This document shows, in pieces, positions 14,730-22,812 of a stretch of 34,065 bases of DNA. Positions within the stretch are counted from its first letter, which is position 1, and each line of letters opens with the position of its first letter. Under the pieces are notes generated by a model. That model did no database searches and was not told where the DNA came from. It was given only the letters and a program-made list of their open reading frames with translations. Source of the stretch: Gammaproteobacteria bacterium (GTDB lineage Bacteria > Pseudomonadota > Gammaproteobacteria > Enterobacterales > Alteromonadaceae); contig JAFLDV010000040.1 of assembly GCA_017302255.1 (NCBI GenBank), positions 1 to 34,065 of the forward strand, in the 5' to 3' direction. The position numbers and the translations under genes were made by a program.

Positions 14730-15898
14730 TCACTGCTGTGCGCGCCCATTTTCAACAACAATTTCAAAGCACTCCAACTCAGTTATTTAGCGCGCCGGGA
14801 CGAGTGAATCTGATTGGTGAACACACCGATTACAACGATGGTTTTGTGCTGCCGTGCGCCATTCAATTTGCCACGGTCTTGGCAAGCGAACTGAACCAAA
14901 GCCAAGTGATTCAAATTTATGCGGCGGATTATAACGAGCTGCATCTGATTGATTTAACAAAGGCAATCACGCCAGTTGCAACCCCGCGCTGGGCCAACTA
15001 TGTGCGCGGTGTGGTGGCTGGTCTCATCAACAAAGGACTCGCTATTCCTGGTTGTAACTTGGTGGTTGCTGGCAACGTACCACAGGGCGCTGGATTGAGT
15101 TCTTCCGCCTCCTTGGAAATGGTATTAGGTCTTGGTTTAAGCACCTTGGCTGGCGCGCCGTTATCTCCGGCGGACAACGCGTTAAACGGTCAACAAGCCG
15201 AACATCAATTTGCCGGTTGCCAATGCGGCATTATGGATCAATTGGTTAGCGCAGCTGGCCAAGCCGGTCATGCCATGTTGCTGGACTGCCGCTCTTTAGA
15301 ATTTCAGGCAGTGCCGATGAGCTCAAGTTTATCGGTGTTGATTATTAACTCCAATGTCAAACGGGGTTTGGTCGACAGCGCCTACAATGAACGTCGGCAA
15401 CAGTGCGAGCAAGCGGCGCAGTTTTTTGGCGTGAAAGCGCTGCGTGATGTCAGTTTAGACATGCTCGAGCAAGCGGCAACCACGCTAGAACCGCTGATTT
15501 ATCAACGCGCACGCCATGTGGTGAGTGAAAATGCCCGCACCCTCGCCGCAGCCAAAGCGCTTGCCGACGGTGATGTGACAAGCCTAAGTCAATTGATGGC
15601 AGCATCTCACGCCTCAATGCGCGACGATTTTGCCATTACCGTACCTGCCATCGATTTTTTAGTGGCAGAAATTAGCGATGTGATTGGCAACCTTGGTGGT
15701 GTGCGGATGACCGGCGGCGGTTTTGGCGGTTGTGTTGTGGCGTTATTGCCGCACGATTTAGTGCCAACAGTGATGGCGCGCGTCAATGCAACCTATCCGG
15801 CGTTTTCTGGTCTCACTGCCACTATGTTTGTTTGCACCGCCAGCCAAGGTGCGCAAGCGCTCGAGGCGGCTGTGACAGCACAGCACGCAGACGCTTAA
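14720..15898 (+). CDS. galK: Galactokinase
   Basis: The 392-aa GHMP kinase phosphorylates alpha-D-galactose with ATP. It carries the galactokinase signature GRVNLIGEHTDYNDGFVLP at residues 27-45, the ATP-binding NVPQGAGLSSSASLE, the CGIMDQLVSAAGQ segment containing the catalytic Asp, and the C-terminal GGVRMTGGGFGGCVVAL. Length is normal for the family. The ATG lies inside the end of galT (10-base overlap) with a weak GAG 9 bases upstream, so expression probably depends on galT translation. Confidence 0.97.
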   Translation: MPLITAVRAHFQQQFQSTPTQLFSAPGRVNLIGEHTDYNDGFVLPCAIQFATVLASELNQSQVIQIYAADYNELHLIDLTKAITPVATPRWANYVRGVVAGLINKGLAIPGCNLVVAGNVPQGAGLSSSASLEMVLGLGLSTLAGAPLSPADNALNGQQAEHQFAGCQCGIMDQLVSAAGQAGHAMLLDCRSLEFQAVPMSSSLSVLIINSNVKRGLVDSAYNERRQQCEQAAQFFGVKALRDVSLDMLEQAATTLEPLIYQRARHVVSENARTLAAAKALADGDVTSLSQLMAASHASMRDDFAITVPAIDFLVAEISDVIGNLGGVRMTGGGFGGCVVALLPHDLVPTVMARVNATYPAFSGLTATMFVCTASQGAQALEAAVTAQHADA

Positions 15899-15925
15899 AG
15901 TGTCAGCGATTAAAGTGTCAGCGAT
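15896..15925 (+). repeat. 15-bp tandem duplication at the galK-galM junction
   Basis: TAAAGTGTCAGCGAT occurs twice in a row and a degraded third copy begins at 15926. The galK stop codon is the first three bases of copy one. The duplicated stretch separates the galK stop from the likely galM start. Confidence 0.85.
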
Positions 15926-15956
15926 TGAAGTGAATGAAGGTTTAGGGAACAACAGG

Positions 15957-17027
15957 ATGCATGCAGAAACTTGCCAAGCATTTACGCCAATACAGCTGAA
16001 AAACTCCGCGGGTTTAGCGGTGCAAGTGCTGCCGTTTGGCGGCACTATCGCCAGCATCCATTGGCAAGGCCAGCCGATGACGTTGAGCTACCCAAACCAC
16101 GCCCAGTGGCAACACGATAGTTCTTGTATGGGCTCGACGGCTGGGCGCTACGCCAATCGCATTGCCAATGCGCGTTATCAAAATAGCCAAGGTGAATGGG
16201 TGCAGTTAGCGGCCAACCAAGGTCTGCACACCTTGCACGGCGGCCCGCAGGGCTTTCAGTACCAAACTTGGCAAGTGCAAAGTCAAAGCGAGCAGCAAGT
16301 AGTGTTGTTTCTAGAAAGCGCTGATGGCGACCAAGGCTTCCCCGGTCGTCTGCAAATCTGGCAGACCATCGCTCTAGTCGAGAACGAAGTGCAAATCAGC
16401 TACCACGCCACAACTGACCGCGAAACGGTCGTTAATTTAACTAACCATTGTTATTTTAATTTGGGCGACGGTCAGACACTGCTGGACCACGACTTACAGA
16501 TCTTTGCTGAGCAAGTATTACCGGTTGATGCTGAAGGCATTCCAACTAGTATGCCGGTGCCAGTCGAAAGCTTTGGTGTTGCAGACGGGGACGCTAAACC
16601 CCATCAAACAAAACCCCAGCAAGCGCTGCTCGATTTTAGACGACCACGCAAGCTCGACCAGTCTCTACAGCGTTCAAGCGCAGTCGGCGGTTTGCTGCAC
16701 GGCCTTGATCATTGTTTTGTGCAACTGACAACTGCAGAACTTGCCAACTGGCGCGCTGCAGTCGCTGCTGATAGCGAAAACTTACGGCTTCAGTTACGGC
16801 TGCTCGCCACACTGCGTTGTGGGCAACGGCAGCTTGAGGTGCTCAGCAGCCAACCGGGCTTGCAAGCCTATATTGGCAGTTACTTGAGCGCGCCATTTCA
16901 GCCGTATCAAGGGATTTGTTTAGAAGCACAAAATTGGCCAGACGCACCGAATCGGCCAGAGTTCCCAAGCGCTACGCTTGAGGTTAATCAGCGTTATCAA
17001 CAACAAATTGTCTATCGATTTTTTTAA
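15957..17027 (+). CDS. galM: Aldose 1-epimerase (galactose mutarotase)
   Basis: The 356-aa protein converts beta- to alpha-D-galactose for GalK. It has the GalM hallmarks: GRYANRIANARY, LHTLHGGPQGF, the catalytic His in VNLTNHCYFNLG, LPVDAEGIPT, and the catalytic Glu region GICLEAQNWPDAPNRPEFP. No signal peptide is present. The ATG at 15957 is chosen because AGGGA lies 9 bases upstream. A GTG at 15900 would start inside the duplicated junction and add 19 residues encoded by the repeat. Compared with E. coli GalM, an extra segment lies near VADGDAKPHQTKPQQALLD. Confidence 0.93.
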   Translation: MHAETCQAFTPIQLKNSAGLAVQVLPFGGTIASIHWQGQPMTLSYPNHAQWQHDSSCMGSTAGRYANRIANARYQNSQGEWVQLAANQGLHTLHGGPQGFQYQTWQVQSQSEQQVVLFLESADGDQGFPGRLQIWQTIALVENEVQISYHATTDRETVVNLTNHCYFNLGDGQTLLDHDLQIFAEQVLPVDAEGIPTSMPVPVESFGVADGDAKPHQTKPQQALLDFRRPRKLDQSLQRSSAVGGLLHGLDHCFVQLTTAELANWRAAVAADSENLRLQLRLLATLRCGQRQLEVLSSQPGLQAYIGSYLSAPFQPYQGICLEAQNWPDAPNRPEFPSATLEVNQRYQQQIVYRFF

Positions 17028-17078
17028 AAGCGGCCGATCCCACGGCCAAACTCTAACAACAGGGGAAACAGGGCAACT

Positions 17079-18641
17079 ATGACTTTATCAACTTTAGATA
17101 TGACAATTTTTGTCATTTACATTCTCGGACTGCTGTTCGTCGCCTACTGGGTGTCACGCGAAGAGCAAGGCCATCAAAAAGACACCAACGAATATTTCTT
17201 GGCGGGCAATAGCTTACCTTGGTGGGCGATTGGCGCATCATTGATTGCGGCGAATATTTCGGCCGAACAAATCATTGGCATGTCCGGCTCAGGTTATGCG
17301 ATAGGCCTTGGCATCGCGTCTTATGAGTGGATGGCGGCGCTGACCTTGATGCTCGTCGGCAAATATTTCCTGCCGATTTTCTTAAAACGCAAAATTTACA
17401 CCATGCCGCAGTTCTTACAGCAACGCTTTGATAATCGCGTGCGCACCACTTTGGCGATGTTCTGGTTGGCTGTGTATGTGTTTGTCAATTTGACTGCGGT
17501 GTTATGGCTAGGTGCCTTGGCGGTGAATGCGCTGACCGGTATCGATTTATTCTGGAGCATGGCGTTGTTAGCGCTGTTTTCGGTGAGTTATTCCTTGTAC
17601 GGCGGGCTTAAAGCCGTTGCTTTCACTGACATTTTACAAGTGGTATTGCTGGTGTTCGGCGGCCTGTTTATGTCGTATTTAGCACTGGAAATGATTGGTC
17701 AGGGCCAAGGCATTCTCGCTGGATTTTCGACTTTACTGGAAAAAGCGCCAGAGAAATTCGACATGATTTTAAGTCCTGAAAATCCGCATTACGTCAGTTT
17801 ACCTGGGCTGTCGGTGCTGATTGGCGGTATGTGGATCATGAACTTAAGTTATTGGGGCTTTAATCAGTACATTATTCAGCGCGCGCTCGCCGCGAAAAGC
17901 TTGGCGGAAGCACAAAAAGGCATCGCCTTTGCCGCGTTCTTAAAACTGTTGATGCCGCTGATTGTGGTATTGCCAGGTATTGCCGCTGTACTCATTCTGC
18001 CGGACTTAGCGAAACCGGACCAAGCCTATCCACAGCTGATGGCATTAATGCCAAGCGGCTTAAAAGGCTTAATTTTCGCGGCTCTAGTTGCAGCTATTTT
18101 GTCGAGTTTGGCCTCAATGACGAACTCAGTGGCCACGCTGTTTACTATGGACTTGTACGCACAAGTGAAACCAAACCAAAGTCAGCAGCATTATGTGCTG
18201 GTTGGCCGTGTGGCGAGTTTAACGGCGTTAGTGATTGCGCTATTCACCGCCAAGCCATTGCTTGGTGATTTTGACCAAGCATTCCAATACATTCAAGAAT
18301 TTACCGGCTTCTTTACACCTGGCATCGTGGTGTTATTCTTCCTTGGCATGTTCTGGCGTCGCACCACTGCCAATGGCGCTTTAGCGGCAGCAGTGGGCTC
18401 TGCGGTGTTCTCTGGCTTGTTCTATTGGTTCTGGCCAGAACTGCCGTTTATGGACCGCGTCGGGTTAGTGTTCTTATTGTGCTTAGGCCTTGCGGTACTG
18501 GCGTCATTACTGACTCCAACCAAAGTGCAGGCGGGTTCTGTGGACTTAGCGGACATCGATTTTAGCACCAGCAAAGGCTTTAATGCGTCGATGGTGCTGG
18601 TGGTGTTAATCCTTGTACTGTTTTATTCAGTGTGGTGGTAA
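17079..18641 (+). CDS. SglT-like Na+/galactose symporter (SSS family)
   Basis: The 520-aa, about 14-helix inner-membrane protein closely follows the Vibrio Na+/galactose transporter vSGLT from DYFLAG-like EYFLAGNSLPWWAIGASL to the C-terminus. Residues known to contact galactose or gate it in vSGLT appear conserved in context: Gln in ISAEQIIGMSGSG, Glu in SYEWM, Asn/Tyr/Trp in NLSYWGFNQYIIQR, Lys in AAFLKLLMPL and Gln in AFQYIQEFTG. It should import galactose with Na+ from the periplasm, matching the enzymes upstream. AGGG lies 5 bases before the ATG. It is the most specific indication in the operon that free galactose is a transported intermediate. Confidence 0.94.
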   Translation: MTLSTLDMTIFVIYILGLLFVAYWVSREEQGHQKDTNEYFLAGNSLPWWAIGASLIAANISAEQIIGMSGSGYAIGLGIASYEWMAALTLMLVGKYFLPIFLKRKIYTMPQFLQQRFDNRVRTTLAMFWLAVYVFVNLTAVLWLGALAVNALTGIDLFWSMALLALFSVSYSLYGGLKAVAFTDILQVVLLVFGGLFMSYLALEMIGQGQGILAGFSTLLEKAPEKFDMILSPENPHYVSLPGLSVLIGGMWIMNLSYWGFNQYIIQRALAAKSLAEAQKGIAFAAFLKLLMPLIVVLPGIAAVLILPDLAKPDQAYPQLMALMPSGLKGLIFAALVAAILSSLASMTNSVATLFTMDLYAQVKPNQSQQHYVLVGRVASLTALVIALFTAKPLLGDFDQAFQYIQEFTGFFTPGIVVLFFLGMFWRRTTANGALAAAVGSAVFSGLFYWFWPELPFMDRVGLVFLLCLGLAVLASLLTPTKVQAGSVDLADIDFSTSKGFNASMVLVVLILVLFYSVWW

Positions 18642-18663
18642 GCAAATGCAGCGGAGCTTGGTG

Positions 18664-21330
18664 ATGACTCGGAATAAGTTCTCGCAACTGTTTGGTGCGT
18701 TGAGCCTAAGCGCTTTCGGCATCTTTGCCGCGAATGCCGGCGGTCTGGCAATTGCTGGCGAAGTGGCAAATGCTGGCGAACTGGCAATTGCAGGCGAATT
18801 GCAGGCTAGCAGCGATTACCATGTAAAAAATGGTGTGCTGTTAGCGCCTAATGGCGAAGAAGTGACGTTATTTGGCGTTAACTATTCGCTGCCCTTTGCC
18901 TTTGGTTATCGGTCAGTCGCCGAGCTTGGTCTTGATCATCGCGAAGCTATCGCCATGGATGTCGCGCATTTAGCGCGACTTGGCGTGACCGCTTACCGCG
19001 TGCATTTGTGGGATAAATTGCTGACCGATCGCGACGGCAATTTACTCAACAATGAGCATCTGGCGTTATTTGATTTCCTGCTACAACAGCTGCGTCAGCA
19101 CCATATCAAAGTCATCATCACGCCAATCGCTTGGTGGGGCAGCGGTTATCCAGCGCCAGATCCGGCCGAGCCGGGTTTTGCTGTGCCCTACTCAAAAAAC
19201 CAGATGAATGAGCAGCCAAAAGCGATTGCGGCGCAGCATCGCTACTTGCAGCAGCTAATGGCGCACAAAAATTTGGATGGGGTGAGTTACGCCAAAGATC
19301 CAAACATCGTCGCGTTTGAACTCTTTAACGAACCTAAACATGCCAAAGCCGAGCCTGTGACTGATTATGTCAATCAGTTAATTGCCACCATGCGCGCAGC
19401 CGGCGTGACTAAACCTTTGTTTTATAACATTAGCGAGCAAGGCAATTGGCCAGAGTTCGCTGATGCCTTATGTGCCAGCAATATTGATGGCATCGCCTAT
19501 CAGTGGTATCCAACTGGGCTTTTGAAAAACAGCAGTATCCACAGCAATGTGCTGGGCTCTGTGGCGAGCTACCACAATCCTTTTGCTGATATTGCCAAGT
19601 GCCAAACTAAAGCCAAAATGATTTACGAGTTTGATGCCGCTGATGTCGCGCAAACCGTGATGTACCCAGCAATGGCGCGCAGTTTTCGCAGCGCCGGTTT
19701 TCAGTGGGCCACTCAGTTTGCGTACGATCCGGCAGCACTTGCTGCCAGTAATGCTGAGTACAACACGCATTACCTAAACCTACTTTACACCCCAGGTAAA
19801 GCCATTAGCTTGCTGATTGCCGGTGAGGTGTTTCGCCAGACACCAAGGCAAGCAAAGCAACCTGCTTATCCGGCATCGAATCAATTTGCGCATGGATCGC
19901 TGCAGGTGCTGTTAAACCAAGCCGAAGATTTAGCGCTGCTGGATAGCGGCGACAAGTTTTACCACAGCAACAGCACCACCACTGCGCCAAAACAGCCCAA
20001 GCAAGTTGCGCATATTGCTGGTGTTGGCAGTTCACCACTGGTGCAATATCAAGGCAGTGGCGCTTACTTCCTCGACCAAATATCGCCCGACCTTTGGCAA
20101 TTAGAAGTTTATCCGGATGTGCTGACCCTGCAGGATCCGTTTCAAAGCTCCAGTTTAAAGCGCCAAGTCGCGACTTTGTATGCCCCAAATCGAACTATGA
20201 CTATCGACCTTGCGAGTCTTGGTCAGCAGTTTTATTGGCGCAAAGTTGCTGATGGCAAAAGTGCAGCAGAGTCATCCGCACAACAACAAAAGCCGGCGCA
20301 AGCACAACAGGGCCAAATTCAGCTCACGCCGGGGCGTTACTTATTAGCGAAAACTGCTCAGTTGCTAGATAGCCAGCAAGGCAATCAACTAGCTGCGAAT
20401 TTTCAGCTGCCCGCGTTAAAACCAACGCCGATGCAACTGCAGCATCAACCGCTGCGCCAATGGAGTATTGCCGAACCCCTGCCGGTCTGTGCGCAGCTGG
20501 GTAGCAACAACAACGCCGAAGTCACCCTTTACTGGCGTATGCTCGGTGAGAAAAACTTCCAAAGCAAACCGATGCCTGCAACGGATAAAGCAAGCTATTG
20601 TGCCAAGCTTACCGCGCGCGAGTTAAGCCAAAGCGGACAATTGCAGTATGTCATTAGCGCCAAAAGCAAGGATGCCAATAGCAGTGAATTGCTGACCTTT
20701 CCCCAAGGCATTGCCAGCACACCAACTGATTGGGATTACCCGTTGCAAGCGGCTGACGAGGGACATTTATATCTGACGCAGCTGCAACAACCGGGCGCGA
20801 TGATCCCACTGTTTTCGGCCAATCACGATAGTACGCAACTGTTGTATCCAAAAGCATCGCAAGTCAGTCAAAGTTGGGTAGCAGGCGATAGGCAGCAAGG
20901 TTTAGCGCTGCGCTTACAGCTTGGCGCCAAAGCCGATCCAAGCTTAGTTCGCACTGAAATCAATCCAGATCTTGCACTCGCCAAGCGCGATTTCAGTGGC
21001 TACGACAAAGTCGCCATCAAAATTCGAGCGCTCAAGGAGCCTTTGGAACTTAGTTTTGCCCTACTTAATAGTGATGGTTTAGCCTTTGGCACTGAGTTAA
21101 CGGTCAATAGTAAATGGCAGTATTTGGTGGTGCCATTATCTGCGCTAAAACCAATGCCGACCGAACTGACCCAAGCCTATCCAACCTTTATGCCCGCGCA
21201 GTTGCCCCATCAAGCCACTGAACTGGGTGATGTGGCAAAGTTGCAAGGTCTGCAATTACGATTATTGGCAAGCCCAACCAGTACTGTTGCGGTAGAATTG
21301 GCGGAAGTATCCTTGTTAAAAAGCCAATAA
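18664..21330 (+). CDS. Exported GH5-like (clan GH-A) glycoside hydrolase with C-terminal beta domains
   Basis: The 888-aa protein has a signal peptide (LFGALSLSAFGIFAANA) and a repeated Ala/Gly/Glu stretch. A cellulase-like TIM barrel follows at about residues 55-390: NYSLPFAFG, YRVHLWD, IITPIAWWGSG, acid/base Glu223 in FELFNEPKH and candidate nucleophile Glu322 in MIYEFDAAD. The remaining 490 residues look like beta-sandwich modules; the last (GYDKVAIKIRAL, then SKWQYLVVPLSAL) resembles a CBM11-type galactose-binding fold. The ATG at 18664 has GGAG 7 bases upstream, better than ATGs at 18613 and 18646. Specificity cannot be read; operon context suggests a galactoside or galactan fragment. 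Confidence 0.8.
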   Translation: MTRNKFSQLFGALSLSAFGIFAANAGGLAIAGEVANAGELAIAGELQASSDYHVKNGVLLAPNGEEVTLFGVNYSLPFAFGYRSVAELGLDHREAIAMDVAHLARLGVTAYRVHLWDKLLTDRDGNLLNNEHLALFDFLLQQLRQHHIKVIITPIAWWGSGYPAPDPAEPGFAVPYSKNQMNEQPKAIAAQHRYLQQLMAHKNLDGVSYAKDPNIVAFELFNEPKHAKAEPVTDYVNQLIATMRAAGVTKPLFYNISEQGNWPEFADALCASNIDGIAYQWYPTGLLKNSSIHSNVLGSVASYHNPFADIAKCQTKAKMIYEFDAADVAQTVMYPAMARSFRSAGFQWATQFAYDPAALAASNAEYNTHYLNLLYTPGKAISLLIAGEVFRQTPRQAKQPAYPASNQFAHGSLQVLLNQAEDLALLDSGDKFYHSNSTTTAPKQPKQVAHIAGVGSSPLVQYQGSGAYFLDQISPDLWQLEVYPDVLTLQDPFQSSSLKRQVATLYAPNRTMTIDLASLGQQFYWRKVADGKSAAESSAQQQKPAQAQQGQIQLTPGRYLLAKTAQLLDSQQGNQLAANFQLPALKPTPMQLQHQPLRQWSIAEPLPVCAQLGSNNNAEVTLYWRMLGEKNFQSKPMPATDKASYCAKLTARELSQSGQLQYVISAKSKDANSSELLTFPQGIASTPTDWDYPLQAADEGHLYLTQLQQPGAMIPLFSANHDSTQLLYPKASQVSQSWVAGDRQQGLALRLQLGAKADPSLVRTEINPDLALAKRDFSGYDKVAIKIRALKEPLELSFALLNSDGLAFGTELTVNSKWQYLVVPLSALKPMPTELTQAYPTFMPAQLPHQATELGDVAKLQGLQLRLLASPTSTVAVELAEVSLLKSQ
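18733..18804 (+). repeat. 36-nt tandem duplication at the GH5-like mature N-terminus
   Basis: Two 36-nt copies (18733-18768 and 18769-18804) encode NAGGLAIAGEVA and NAGELAIAGELQ. They sit right after the signal core, so signal-peptidase cleavage could occur at more than one AxA-like position. Confidence 0.8.
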
Positions 21331-22812
21331 ATGCCAAAAAGCACAGCAACAAATAGCATCCAACTGCAGCCACGCCAGGTTATCGGCGTGGCGATGGGCT
21401 ATCTAGCGCTGTTTTTTGCCAGTCAAAGTGTCATGGTGCTGGCACTGCCATTTTACCAAATGACCTTAGCGGTAGACCCGCTGCTACTGGCGCTTGCCTT
21501 GACCTTGCCGATGTTGCTGGGTACCACATTAAGCCCTTGGCTTGGTGCCTATTCCGATCAATTCCGCAGTCGTTTTGGCAGGCGTCGGCCATTTTTATTG
21601 GTCGGCACTTTAGTCTGTGCTGCGAGTTTTGCTGCCATGTGGCAAGTCCCACCGACTTGGCCAATGGCTTGGCAGCTCGGCTTTTTTGCCAGTCTCTGCT
21701 TGGTGTTCTTTGCCGCCTTGCCGTTGATGGCAGTGCCACTGAGCAGCTTGGTGTTTGAACAAACTGACGATGAACAACAACGCACGCTGCTGTTTGGCGT
21801 GACTAGTGCCGTACAAAAAATTGGGGCGCTGGGTTATCAATGGTTAGTGCCCTTTAGCCAAATGGCGGTGTTTGGCAGTCTAGTTAACGGTATCAGAAGT
21901 GTCGGCCTGCTTGTCGCGACCCTGCTCATTGCTTTGCCAGGGCTGCTTGCGACAATATTGAGCAAGGAAAAACTACTGAATGTCGGCGAAAATGACGCAA
22001 ACCGCAGCGATCACATCACCGAACAAGAGCACGCTAAAAAAACCGGCGCTAACGAGGGTTCCAGCTTAAGCCACAGTTTTCGTCGGCTGTATCAGCCCGG
22101 CCCCTTACCTTGGTTGTTTGCGATTTGCTTCCTGCAATTAGGTGGCTGTGCTTGGGTGGCAGGTGCTGATTATTATCTCTTAGTGTATTCGATGTTTGCT
22201 GGCGATATCGTTGCTGGCTCTTGGTGGAAAGCAATATTATCAACCAGTTATGCATTAGTTGGTTTACTTTCAGTGCCAGTTCTTGCCAAACTTAGCCAGC
22301 GTTTTGGCATTTGGCGCGTGCTTGTTGGGGTGTTTTCATTAAACGCACTCGGTGGGCTCGCAAAATGGCTGTTATTTACCCCAGACATCGGTTACTGGTT
22401 ATTACTCGATGCCTTGTTATGCAGTCCAGCTTGGACTGCGATGGTGATGCTGATCCCACCGCTACTGACTAAAACCAGTAGCGTAAGTCAGCAACAGGAA
22501 GCTTGTCAGAACGAAGCGGCTTGTCAGAAAGATGCTGGCCAGCACGAAAGCAGCGCCTATGGCGAAGTCTCCGGTTTGTATCATTGGGTGGTCAGCGGCA
22601 GTGGTGCTATCGCCATGCTACTTGCTGGCGCCACGCTCAACTGGTCCGGATTCTCTGCGGAGCTTGGCGCTGCGCAAAGCGAGCAAACGTTATTGCTGCT
22701 GCGGCTAGTCTTGGCGGGCGGCACCTTTGCCTGTAGTCTTGGCATATTATTGTTACTAGCGCGGTTGCGCTGTTACCCATCATTCAGGAGTGTTCACGAT
22801 GGTCACTATTAA
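21331..22812 (+). CDS. GPH/SLC45-type MFS sugar transporter
   Basis: The 493-aa protein has about 12 hydrophobic segments and the sugar:cation symporter motif GAYSDQFRSRFGRRRPFLLVG after helix 2-3, which places it with glycoside-pentoside-hexuronide or sucrose-type carriers. It begins at the ATG immediately after the previous stop (TAAATG), so translation is probably coupled; no good Shine-Dalgarno is seen. A hydrophilic loop near 22490-22555 is expanded by 18-nt repeats rich in Gln, Glu and Ala. Because galactose is served by SglT, this carrier may handle a disaccharide or a second product (inference). Its 3' end overlaps the regulator gene. Confidence 0.85.
   Translation: MPKSTATNSIQLQPRQVIGVAMGYLALFFASQSVMVLALPFYQMTLAVDPLLLALALTLPMLLGTTLSPWLGAYSDQFRSRFGRRRPFLLVGTLVCAASFAAMWQVPPTWPMAWQLGFFASLCLVFFAALPLMAVPLSSLVFEQTDDEQQRTLLFGVTSAVQKIGALGYQWLVPFSQMAVFGSLVNGIRSVGLLVATLLIALPGLLATILSKEKLLNVGENDANRSDHITEQEHAKKTGANEGSSLSHSFRRLYQPGPLPWLFAICFLQLGGCAWVAGADYYLLVYSMFAGDIVAGSWWKAILSTSYALVGLLSVPVLAKLSQRFGIWRVLVGVFSLNALGGLAKWLLFTPDIGYWLLLDALLCSPAWTAMVMLIPPLLTKTSSVSQQQEACQNEAACQKDAGQHESSAYGEVSGLYHWVVSGSGAIAMLLAGATLNWSGFSAELGAAQSEQTLLLLRLVLAGGTFACSLGILLLLARLRCYPSFRSVHDGHY
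22501..22554 (+). repeat. 18-nt repeats in a loop of the GPH transporter
   Basis: GCTTGTCAGAACGAAGCG (22501-22518) and GCTTGTCAGAAAGATGCT (22519-22536) are followed by a third, weaker copy. They encode ACQNEA/ACQKDA/GQHES-like units in a hydrophilic loop. Confidence 0.65.
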
